Part shown: positions 1 through 5,013 of the stretch, one piece after another
How the letters are laid out: every line of letters begins with the position of its first letter
How positions within the stretch are numbered: position 1 is the first letter of the stretch
Origin: JBGOUJ01 sp041477005
Lineage (GTDB): Bacteria; Acidobacteriota; Terriglobia; Bryobacterales; JACQDG01
NCBI GenBank assembly: GCA_041477005.1
Contig: JBGOUJ010000586.1
Span: 1 to 5,013, forward strand
Direction: 5' to 3'
DNA: 5,013 nt
The notes under the pieces: generated by a model
Database searches by the model: none
Told to the model about the DNA's origin: nothing
The model's input: the letters and a program-made list of their open reading frames with translations, nothing else
Program-made: the position numbers and the translations under genes

Positions 1-45
1 CCTGCCTTCCTTTCTCAAGTCCTCCATTTCTCAATTTCTCAATTT
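1..45. repeat. Left copy of a ~45-bp direct repeat
   Basis: This AT-richer stretch recurs 170 bp downstream at 171-215 with 41 of 45 positions identical (differences at 5, 19, 22 and 41). It contains three copies of the octamer TTTCTCAA, at 11-18, 27-34 and 35-42, the last two in direct tandem. It stands out from the GC-rich surroundings. It may continue beyond the left edge, so its true boundary and copy number are unknown. It looks like a dispersed intergenic repeat rather than a transposon end, since no inverted repeats or transposase accompany it. Confidence 0.75.
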
Positions 46-46
46 G

Positions 47-180
47 CCGAAGCCCTTCTACGCCGTCGGCCGCAGCTTCAATCTCTGCCTGGTCCCCACG
101 GCTGACCTGTTGGCGGCTGCCCCCCCGAGCTCATCACCGCCCTGATCACCGAGCAAGGCCCTCTCGCGGGCCTGGCTTCC
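47..180 (+). pseudogene. Possible frameshifted coding remnant between the two repeats
   Basis: I do not recognise a product. In the frame starting at 47 nearly every codon ends in G or C and the reading is protein-like (begins PKPFYAVGRSFNLCLVPTAD), but it soon hits a stop. Moving to the frame that starts at 127, just after a run of seven C at 120-126, gives another clean GC-ending stretch (ELITALITEQGPLAG) which runs into the second repeat copy and stops near 272. One additional C in the run would join the two parts. This may be a decayed fragment, a sequencing slip in the homopolymer, or chance in GC-rich DNA. No start codon with a ribosome binding site is visible. Confidence 0.25.
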
Positions 181-215
181 TTTCTCAATTCATCCATTTC
201 TCAATTTCTCGATTT
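171..215. repeat. Right copy of the ~45-bp direct repeat
   Basis: Second copy of the repeat at 1-45 with four mismatches, including one that breaks the third TTTCTCAA octamer. Similarity ends abruptly at 215/216, which suggests this is the natural right boundary of the unit. The sequence between 216 and 254 begins with loosely heptameric GC-containing words (GCTTTCA, GCCATCG, GCAACCA from 221) and leads into the regular heptamer array at 255. Confidence 0.75.
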
Positions 216-254
216 TCTTAGCTTTCAGCCATCGGCAACCATCCTCCGGTCCGA

Positions 255-296
255 GCTGGTTGCTGACGGCTGATAGCTGACGGCTCGTTGCTGGTT
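255..296 (+). repeat. Phased heptamer array, six GCTnnnn units
   Basis: Six consecutive 7-nt words all begin with GCT and are in perfect register: GCTGGTT at 255, GCTGACG at 262, GCTGATA at 269, GCTGACG at 276, GCTCGTT at 283 and GCTGGTT at 290. The first and last words are identical. This is typical of short tandemly repeated repetitive sequences found between genes in some bacteria. It lies 8 bp past the stop codon of the minus-strand gene at 305, so it would be in the 3' untranslated part of that transcript. There is no GC-rich hairpin followed by a T run here, so I do not call it a terminator. Confidence 0.8.
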
Positions 297-304
297 TCCA
301 ACGC

Positions 305-931
305 TCAGCCGCCCAGCACGAGGTAGGTCACCGGCTTGGGGATCTGACGGGTGAACTCGATGCGCGCGGCCGGAGCCAGTGGTGAGAGAAGAATCCTCGC
401 CCCGGGAGGGAGGTCCGGGGGCAAAGGCCGCTTCACCACCTGCTGGTAATAGGGAGTCGAGCTTCGCAGGAACTGGCCAACGTGGTTGTCCCAGTAGAAC
501 TCCCGGACCAGCTTCGAGTAGCCGTACAGCCGGTCGAGGTTGAACTCGCCGTTTGCGCTGGGTAGCGATGCGGCAAGCTGCTTTACCTCCGGCGACTCGA
601 TCAGCGTGAAATAAGGCGCCGGCGACATCATGGTCGAGAGCCGCGCCAGCTCGGGCAGGCCGAAGCCGTGCCCCATCAAGGCCGCCGTCTCCTGCACGGC
701 CGGATGGTTCGACTGCAGCGCAAAGCGCGCCCGGGCTTGCGTCTGAAAACCGGTCGGGGGTGGGGCGCCTTCGGGGCTGGGGGCCGCCAGTTGAGCCAGA
801 AGCATCACGGTTTCGAGCGCCCCACTGCACTCGACCCGCGTCTGGCCCGCCAGGCGATGCACCAGGGCCAGTGGATCTCCGGTTGAGTTTGCCGCTGCCG
901 CCAACAGCACCAACACGCGCAAGGATGTCAT
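305..931 (-). CDS. Secreted DUF4932-like protein, apparently C-terminally short
   Basis: A 208-residue protein of unknown function. It starts with a short signal-like hydrophobic segment (residues 3-14). The core around residues 70-165 resembles, from memory, the N-terminal half of DUF4932 proteins: HPAV near 76, a GFG-containing turn near 89, MSPAPYF near 102, and LYGYSKLVREFY near 135. A proline-rich stretch (169-186) follows and the protein ends soon after at VTYLVLGG. Family members I recall are considerably longer and continue into a C-terminal half that often has an HExxH-type metal site; that half is absent here and I find no continuation in another frame, because repeats follow directly. 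The ATG is 4 nt after the stop of the upstream amidohydrolase gene with no good Shine-Dalgarno site, so translation is probably coupled. Gene existence is well supported by codon use; the family name is tentative. Confidence 0.75.
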   Translation of the reverse strand: MTSLRVLVLLAAAANSTGDPLALVHRLAGQTRVECSGALETVMLLAQLAAPSPEGAPPPTGFQTQARARFALQSNHPAVQETAALMGHGFGLPELARLSTMMSPAPYFTLIESPEVKQLAASLPSANGEFNLDRLYGYSKLVREFYWDNHVGQFLRSSTPYYQQVVKRPLPPDLPPGARILLSPLAPAARIEFTRQIPKPVTYLVLGG

Positions 932-935
932 CGGG

Positions 936-2489
936 TTATCGAATGGTCGGGTATTTTACGCCGAGCTGCTCCAGATAGGTCTTGTACCGGGTGGGATCGA
1001 AGCGCAGCTTTTCCAGGGCCGGCCGGAAACGCTCCATCTTCTCCTTGTTCAGTTCGATCGGGGCCGCCGTACCTTCCGGCACGAGCGATTGCCATTGGAT
1101 TTCCTTGGTCTGTTCGCGGAAGTAGGAGCGGGCCGCTTCGAGCAGCTCGGGGCGGGCGAACAGATCGAGGGCCGTCATGGCCTGGGCCTTGGCGCCGGCG
1201 GTGGCCCCCTTGTGGGCGATGGGCGTGGCCATGGCGATGCCGCTCGACCAGTGGTGGCCGACCAGGTTGGGGATGTTCGCTGGGTAGCGGAGATTGATCG
1301 TCGGCAAGTTCCAGGAGACCTCGGCGATGTCGTCGGAGCCGCCCCCGCCGCGGCTGTTCCCGAGAGGCTCTTTCAGCTCGGTGACTTTTGTCTTCAGCCC
1401 ATCGACCTTCACGTTGAGCTCCTTCTGCGCCGCTCGGGCCAGGGTCTGGTCCTCCTCGCTCCAGGCGGGCATGCCAACCGTCTTGATATTGGCGTAGAGC
1501 GCTTCGGCCAGGGGCTTGTTCATGTGAGACTCCCACGTGCCGGCCAGCACGCGCTCAGTCATGGTGGTATCGGTCATCTCCGCCGCTGCGCGGGCGATCT
1601 TGGTTCCCAGAGCGTGCAGCTCGGTGATGTGTGGAAAATCCAGCTCCCGGAAGAAGTACCAGACCGTGGCCTCCGGCGGCACGACGTTGGGCTGATCGCC
1701 CCCGTGGCTGATGACATAGTGGGAGCGCTGCTCCAGGCGCAGGTGTTCGCGGCGGAAGTTCCAGGCCACGTCCATCAATTCCACCGCGTCGAGCGCGCTG
1801 CGGCCCGCCCAGGGCGATCCGGCGGCGTGGGCGCTGCGGCCGTGAAAGCTGTATTGCGTCGAGACCAGAGCCGTGCCGCTCGGGCCGTAGGAGGTGGCAA
1901 AGTCGGAGGCGACGTGGCAGCTCAGCATGGCGTCCAGGTCTTTGAACAACCCGGCCCGTACCATGAAGTTGCGGCTGCCGAGCAGCTCCTCGGCCACGCC
2001 GGGATAGACGCGGATGGTTCCCGGCATCTTAAACTTCTGGAGCAGGTCCTTGACCACCAGCGCCGCGGTCACGTTCACCGCCTGGCCGGCATTGTGGCCC
2101 TCGCCGTGGCCGGGGCCGCCGGGGATCAGCGCGTCGCGATAGGCCACGCCCGGCTTCTGGGAAGTTTCCGGCAGGCCATCGATATCAGACATGAAGCCGA
2201 TCACCGGCTTACCGGACCCCCACTCGGCCACGAATGCGGTGGGCATGCCGGCCACGCCGCGCGTCACGCGGAACCCCTCCTTTTCGAGCAGCCCGGTGAT
2301 GTATTTGGAGGTCTCAAACTCCTGGTATCCCAGCTCCGAGAAGCTGAAAATCGAATCGGCCATGACCTGGGTGATGGTCCGGCGCGCCTCGACCATCTGG
2401 AAGGCGTGCTCTTTGAGGCCGTCCACGCTGGGCGTCTGTTGGGCCGGCAGCAGAGCAATCGAAAAGAGAAAGAGCAAGAGGCGTCGCAT
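936..2489 (-). CDS. Secreted M20D-family amidohydrolase (AbgB/aminoacylase-like metallopeptidase)
   Basis: 517 residues, hydrolysing an amide bond such as that of an N-acyl or p-aminobenzoyl amino acid; the real substrate is unknown. Residues 1-18 form a signal peptide (MRRLLLFLFSIALLPAQQ), so it probably acts in the periplasm or outside. M20 landmarks in order: SDIDGLPE at 101-108 (bridging Asp), GHGEGHN at 127-133 (metal His/Glu region), AEE at 166-168 (catalytic base Glu pair), SCH with His192, the lid/dimerisation segment with HGRSAH at 216-221 and PNVVPPEA near 267, GSDDIAEVSW at 384-393, and the late GHHW at 411-414. Glu130 sits where the related AbgB motif has Cys. A charged ~70-residue tail follows residue 445. 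The reading frame stays open far upstream, but the ATG at 2489 is chosen because it gives the signal peptide and lies after the transporter gene; its Shine-Dalgarno is poor. Tightly linked to the gene at 305. Confidence 0.93.
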   Translation of the reverse strand: MRRLLLFLFSIALLPAQQTPSVDGLKEHAFQMVEARRTITQVMADSIFSFSELGYQEFETSKYITGLLEKEGFRVTRGVAGMPTAFVAEWGSGKPVIGFMSDIDGLPETSQKPGVAYRDALIPGGPGHGEGHNAGQAVNVTAALVVKDLLQKFKMPGTIRVYPGVAEELLGSRNFMVRAGLFKDLDAMLSCHVASDFATSYGPSGTALVSTQYSFHGRSAHAAGSPWAGRSALDAVELMDVAWNFRREHLRLEQRSHYVISHGGDQPNVVPPEATVWYFFRELDFPHITELHALGTKIARAAAEMTDTTMTERVLAGTWESHMNKPLAEALYANIKTVGMPAWSEEDQTLARAAQKELNVKVDGLKTKVTELKEPLGNSRGGGGSDDIAEVSWNLPTINLRYPANIPNLVGHHWSSGIAMATPIAHKGATAGAKAQAMTALDLFARPELLEAARSYFREQTKEIQWQSLVPEGTAAPIELNKEKMERFRPALEKLRFDPTRYKTYLEQLGVKYPTIR

Positions 2490-2569
2490 TGGATTGACCC
2501 GAAGGCACACTTTAGCACGAGCCCGCGGCTCCTGACACGCGGGGGGAGGAGGGAGGAGAGAGGGGAGGC
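2490..2569 (-). promoter_or_regulatory. Spacer with homopurine tract, small hairpin and weak promoter candidate
   Basis: 80 bp between transporter stop and amidohydrolase start. The plus strand at 2541-2568 is 28 consecutive purines rich in G runs, so the minus-strand transcript carries a C-rich, G-free pyrimidine tract, which could act as a Rho-loading site or adopt triplex/G-quadruplex structure. A 5-bp GC stem with 3-nt loop lies at 2519-2531 without a following U run. A poor sigma70-like pair reads on the minus strand: GTGTCA (2533-2538) and TAAAGT (2509-2514), 18-nt spacer, four of six matches each. Whether the downstream genes have their own promoter cannot be settled from sequence. Confidence 0.3.
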
Positions 2570-3712
2570 TCAGTCGCCTAGCAGTTGTCCCCAGCTTCGC
2601 AGGGACGGGACGTTGTCGCAGACCGCCTTCAGGCCGGCCGTGATGGGAATGGCCACGAGCAGGCCGACGGCGCCCCACAGCCAGGCCCAGACCAAAATGG
2701 CCACCGTGACCGCCAAAGGGTTCAGGTGCACCCGCGAGCCGACCAGCTTGGGGTACATCACGTTGAGCGCCACCAGATGGAGGCCGGCCACAATGCAGAT
2801 GATGATCACGTAGGAGGAAAGAGAGTTGTAAATCCCGAGGGCGGCAAACACCGGAGGCACTACCGCCAGCGGCAGCCCCACGTAGGGGATGATGCTGACC
2901 AGCCCGCTGATAGTCCCCATCATGAAAGGAAAGGGAATGCCCACGTACCAGAAGATCAGCGAGCTCAGGAGCGCCAGCAGGAGCGCCAGCAGAAAATTGC
3001 CCACCATGAAACCCCGCACCATGGCCCCGATGCCGTTCAAGGTGTTGTGGACCATCTGGCGGTTTTCCAGATCGAACAGGTTCACGAAGCCGTGCCGCAT
3101 GTGGTCCTTCCAGCTCAGCATGAAATAGACCAGGAACGGGATGACGGAGGCAAACAGCACGACCTCGGAAAAGACTTTGAGTTGTGGTAATACATACTTG
3201 GAGAGAAAACCGCCTTCGTCCTTCAGGCGGACCTCCTGCACCGGGGGCGGCTGCGGCAGCTGGGGAGGCGCCACGCGCGTCCTGGAGCGCCGCTGCTCGA
3301 TCACCGGACCGGGCCGCTGCTGCCGCTCCTGGGGCACGAAACGCAGGAAGGCCGATTCCAGACCTTGAACTCGTTGCGAGACCCTTTCGATCGTTTCCTT
3401 GATCGTCGTCTCGTAGCGCGGCAGCTCGTCCAAAAAGACCATGCCGCGCGAGTAGAACATCCCTCCCGCCAGGCCGATCGCCGCCAAGGCCAGCAGGCAA
3501 ATGATCAGCGCCGCCAGCGCTCGGGGAAACCGCAGCCGCATCAGCCACCCCACCGGCGGCTCCAGCAGGAAGGCGCAGAGCAGCGAGCAGAGGAAAGTCA
3601 CCACGACCGGCTGGGCGAAGTAGAAGACGGCTAACACCACTCCCAGGGCGATCACCCGCTGGCTGGTGTTTGTTGCCGCCTTCACATTCGAGAACGCCTC
3701 GAGCACAGCCAC
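2570..3712 (-). CDS. AI-2E family transporter (PF01594-type membrane permease)
   Basis: About 380 residues of the AI-2E/PerM/YdiK permease family in the inner membrane; members are variously linked to autoinducer-2 export or to Na+/H+ antiport, so the substrate is not predictable. Numbering from the GTG at 3712: membrane segments at about 19-50, 65-86, 177-199, 233-256, 260-292, 300-320 and 331-357. Between the N-terminal hairpins and the C-terminal core lies a soluble region (about 98-170) with a coiled-coil-like start and a basic, proline/glutamine-rich linker at 128-160. Family signatures are clear: GLVSIIPYVGLPLAVVPP near 270-287 and YPKLVGSRVHLNPLAV near 320-335. Length is normal. The start is uncertain: no ATG exists; GTG at 3712, 3706 or 3685 and TTG at 3781 are in frame. 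3712 has a G-run just upstream, while 3685 gives the most family-like N-terminus (KAATNTSQRVIAL). Confidence 0.92.
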   Translation of the reverse strand: MAVLEAFSNVKAATNTSQRVIALGVVLAVFYFAQPVVVTFLCSLLCAFLLEPPVGWLMRLRFPRALAALIICLLALAAIGLAGGMFYSRGMVFLDELPRYETTIKETIERVSQRVQGLESAFLRFVPQERQQRPGPVIEQRRSRTRVAPPQLPQPPPVQEVRLKDEGGFLSKYVLPQLKVFSEVVLFASVIPFLVYFMLSWKDHMRHGFVNLFDLENRQMVHNTLNGIGAMVRGFMVGNFLLALLLALLSSLIFWYVGIPFPFMMGTISGLVSIIPYVGLPLAVVPPVFAALGIYNSLSSYVIIICIVAGLHLVALNVMYPKLVGSRVHLNPLAVTVAILVWAWLWGAVGLLVAIPITAGLKAVCDNVPSLRSWGQLLGD

Positions 3713-3726
3713 ACGCAACCCCCGCG

Positions 3727-3732
3727 ATTGTA
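3727..3732 (-). promoter_or_regulatory. Candidate -10 box for the transporter gene
   Basis: The minus strand reads TACAAT here, five of six matches to the sigma70 -10 consensus. No good -35 box lies 16-18 nt upstream (best is CTGCAA, three of six). If used, transcription would begin near 3720, only a few bases before the GTG at 3712, which would favour the later GTG starts at 3706 or 3685 for the transporter. Weak evidence on its own. Confidence 0.25.
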
Positions 3733-3758
3733 GACTCCAATCTAGCGCAGTTGCAGGC

Positions 3759-3786
3759 GTGGAGCAATGATGAACGAGCAATCAGC
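3759..3786 (-). repeat. Short heptamer-phased repeat upstream of the transporter gene
   Basis: Read on the minus strand, four words follow in 7-nt register: GCTGATT (3780-3786), GCTCGTT (3773-3779), CATCATT (3766-3772) and GCTCCAC (3759-3765). GCTCGTT is identical to a unit of the array at 255-296, and GCTGATT is one base from GCTGATA and GCTGGTT there. Orientation is opposite to the left array. It is shorter and more degenerate, so it could be coincidence. Confidence 0.4.
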
Positions 3787-3799
3787 AATGTCGTGAACT

Positions 3800-3817
3800 A
3801 AGGTGCGACCGCACCTT
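3800..3817. promoter_or_regulatory. Perfect 8+8 bp palindrome, candidate operator
   Basis: AAGGTGCG and CGCACCTT form a perfect inverted repeat around a central AC. It ends 11 bp before the TATAAT box of the plus-strand gene and covers its expected -35 position, where the match to TTGACA is poor. This is a sensible place for a dimeric regulator acting on the enolase-type gene, and perhaps on the divergent transporter. No regulator gene is in the window. It could also be a genome-wide dispersed palindrome or form a hairpin, but it lies upstream of the predicted transcript, so an RNA role is unlikely. Confidence 0.55.
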
Positions 3818-3834
3818 CGAGTTTTGGGTATAAT
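3805..3834 (+). promoter_or_regulatory. Sigma70-type promoter for the enolase-superfamily gene
   Basis: A consensus TATAAT lies at 3829-3834. With an 18-nt spacer the -35 is GCGACC at 3805-3810, only three of six matches and buried in the palindrome at 3800-3817. Transcription would begin near 3841, giving a leader of about 19 nt that still contains the ribosome binding site. A strong -10 with a weak -35 under a palindrome fits a regulated promoter. Confidence 0.6.
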
Positions 3835-3847
3835 CCAACCGGCTTCC

Positions 3848-3853
3848 GGGAGG
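3848..3853 (+). promoter_or_regulatory. Shine-Dalgarno site deciding the start at 3860
   Basis: GGGAGG is placed 6 nt before the ATG at 3860, a near-ideal match and spacing. It is the clearest ribosome binding site in the window and fixes the start, so that the twin-arginine signal sequence begins at residue 3. Confidence 0.8.
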
Positions 3854-3859
3854 TTCTTT

Positions 3860-5013
3860 ATGGATAGAAGGAGTTTTCTGCAGCTCAGCCCGATGGCGCT
3901 GCTGGCTCCGGCGCCGGCCGCGCCGCAGGCCGTTTCGGCGGAGAAGAGCCGGCTGAAGATCACCGGCGTCCGCCTGGTCGAGACCCGTCCGCGCAAGCCA
4001 CTGCCTTCCTTTACGCCCGCGGCCAACTCCTGGTCGACCGGCGGGGTTGAAGTCGCCAACCCCATGTCTATTTATCCGGAATACAAGCCCATGCGGTCGC
4101 TGTTCCAGCCCGATCCCGGGAAGTTAGGCGGCTTCACGGTCGAGATCTCGACCGATAAGGGCGTCAAGGGCTACGGCAGCGGCGGCATCGCCGGCGGGCC
4201 GATCGTCGAAAGGCACTTCACCAAGCTCCTGTTGGGCGAGGACCCCTTCAACGTGGAGCGCATCTGGGACATCCTCTGGCGCTCCAGCATGTCTTATGGC
4301 CGCATGGGCGTGGTGATCAACGCGATCAGCGGGGTGGATCTGGCGATCTGGGACCTGATCGGCAACGCTCTGGGCCAGCCGGTTTACAAGCTGCTGGGCG
4401 GCGAAACCAAGCCCGGCGGCCGCATTCCGGCCTACTGCACCGGCAACGATACCGAGCAGCACCTCGAGTTCGGTTTTAAGAAGCTGAAGCTGGCCATACC
4501 TCACGGCCCCGCCGACGGGCAGGAGGGGAAGCGGAAAAACGTCGAGCTTGTAAAGCGGACCCGCGAGATGCTCGGCCCCGACGGCGAAATCATGCTCGAC
4601 TGCTGGATGTCCTGGACCGAGCGCTACACCATCGAGATGGCCGAGCTGGTCGCGCCCTACCGGGTCTATTGGATGGAGGAGTGCCTCCAGCCGCATGACT
4701 ACGAGGGCTTCGGCCGGCTCAACGCGGCGATCAAGTCCACCCGCATCGTCACCGGCGAGCACGAATACACGCGCTACGGTTTCCGCTACCTCCTGGAGCA
4801 CCGCTGCGCCCAAATCTGGCAGCCGGACATTCACTGGTGCGGCGGCCTGACCGAGCTGCGCCGCATAGCGGCCCTGGCGGCCGCTTACGATATCCCGGTG
4901 ATTCCGCACACCGGCGGCTATCAGGATTCGGTGCACTTCGTGATGGCCACGCCGAACTCCCCTTGGGCCGAAATGTTCATGCCCCCGCCGGGCGGCCCGC
5001 CCGCCGTGTACAA
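3860..5013 (+). CDS. Tat-exported enolase-superfamily dehydratase, L-rhamnonate dehydratase-like (3' end cut by window)
   Basis: 384 complete codons are visible with no stop; the family is about 400 residues, so only the last ~30-50 are missing. It belongs to the mandelate racemase branch of the enolase superfamily and is closest, from memory, to L-rhamnonate dehydratase (RhmD), which removes water from a sugar acid to give the 2-keto-3-deoxy acid. Residues 1-26 carry a Tat-type signal (DRRSFLQL, then an Ala/Pro-rich segment), unlike cytoplasmic E. coli RhmD. Visible signatures: NPMSIYPEY at 67-75, Arg79, NAISGVDLAIWDL at 154-166, PVYKLLGG at 174-181, HGPADG at 215-220, metal ligands Asp247 (LDCWMS), Glu273/274 (WMEEC) and Glu300 (TGEHE), Asp323 (QPDIHWCGGL) and catalytic-type His350 (IPH). 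The conserved NHW loop of RhmD reads NSW here (Ser57), so a different acid sugar is possible. Own promoter and strong ribosome binding site; divergent from the transporter. Confidence 0.9.
   Translation, partial: MDRRSFLQLSPMALLAPAPAAPQAVSAEKSRLKITGVRLVETRPRKPLPSFTPAANSWSTGGVEVANPMSIYPEYKPMRSLFQPDPGKLGGFTVEISTDKGVKGYGSGGIAGGPIVERHFTKLLLGEDPFNVERIWDILWRSSMSYGRMGVVINAISGVDLAIWDLIGNALGQPVYKLLGGETKPGGRIPAYCTGNDTEQHLEFGFKKLKLAIPHGPADGQEGKRKNVELVKRTREMLGPDGEIMLDCWMSWTERYTIEMAELVAPYRVYWMEECLQPHDYEGFGRLNAAIKSTRIVTGEHEYTRYGFRYLLEHRCAQIWQPDIHWCGGLTELRRIAALAAAYDIPVIPHTGGYQDSVHFVMATPNSPWAEMFMPPPGGPPAVY

Noticed and set aside
1..215. The direct repeats as a CRISPR array
   Set aside because: Only two copies, imperfect, 125 bp apart, with internal octamer repetition and no cas genes.
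230..304. Possible rho-independent terminator after the DUF4932-like gene
   Set aside because: Only a 6-bp GCAACC/GGTTGC pairing with a long loop is possible and no U run follows on the minus strand; the repeats here are direct, not inverted.
225..830. Minus-strand open frame of 201 codons overlapping the DUF4932-like gene
   Set aside because: Low-complexity Gly/Ala/Arg/Pro composition, and it runs into the heptamer repeats; the 305-931 frame has the signal sequence and family resemblance.
1089..2813. Long plus-strand open frame (574 codons) opposite the amidohydrolase gene
   Set aside because: Composition is typical of the antisense of a GC-rich gene, with no domain signature and no ribosome binding site; it runs across two genes and the spacer.
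2570..3712. Quorum-sensing module based on the AI-2E name of the transporter
   Set aside because: The family name is historical and no luxS, lsr or other signalling gene is present in the window.
2490..3788. The amidohydrolase frame stays open for a further 433 codons upstream, which would give a 950-residue fusion
   Set aside because: The added part is Gly/Ala/Arg-rich, overlaps the transporter gene on the same strand in another frame, and would bury the clear signal peptide at 2489.
4124..4936. Minus-strand open frame of 270 codons inside the enolase-type gene
   Set aside because: The plus strand encodes a strongly conserved enzyme with all catalytic motifs; the antisense frame has no recognisable features.

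Overview
The window is GC-rich DNA (roughly 60-65% by eye) with strongly GC-ending codons, lipoprotein- or Tat-style export signals on metabolic enzymes, and patches of short phased repeats between genes. This combination suggests a soil or sediment Acidobacteriota member, possibly Bryobacteraceae/Solibacter-like. That is an inference from style and remembered homologues; no marker gene is present.

Layout: positions 1-304 contain no intact gene. They hold two copies of a ~45-bp AT-richer repeat (1-45 and 171-215) bracketing about 125 bp of coding-like but frameshifted sequence, then a 42-bp array of six heptamers (255-296). Next come three minus-strand genes that read right to left and may form an operon: an AI-2E family membrane transporter (2570-3712), a secreted M20D-type amidohydrolase (936-2489), and a short secreted DUF4932-like protein (305-931). 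The last two are separated by only 4 bp; an 80-bp spacer with a 28-nt homopurine tract separates the first two. From a divergent intergenic region (3713-3859) the plus strand carries a Tat-signal enolase-superfamily enzyme most like L-rhamnonate dehydratase (3860 to beyond the right edge). Its promoter region shows a perfect TATAAT -10, an 8+8 bp palindrome across the -35 region, and a good Shine-Dalgarno site.

Working together: the amidohydrolase and DUF4932-like protein both look exported and are tightly coupled, so they are probably co-translated in the same compartment. The transporter lies upstream on the same strand, but nothing ties its substrate to the hydrolase. The enolase-type enzyme is a separate transcription unit, probably sugar-acid catabolism placed outside the cytoplasm. 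I see no CRISPR, phage, IS, toxin-antitoxin or defence genes and no RNA gene. The most notable features are the heptamer repeats on both sides of the minus-strand gene group, the palindromic operator candidate, the apparently C-terminally short DUF4932-like protein, and the altered substrate-loop residue in the rhamnonate-dehydratase-like enzyme.
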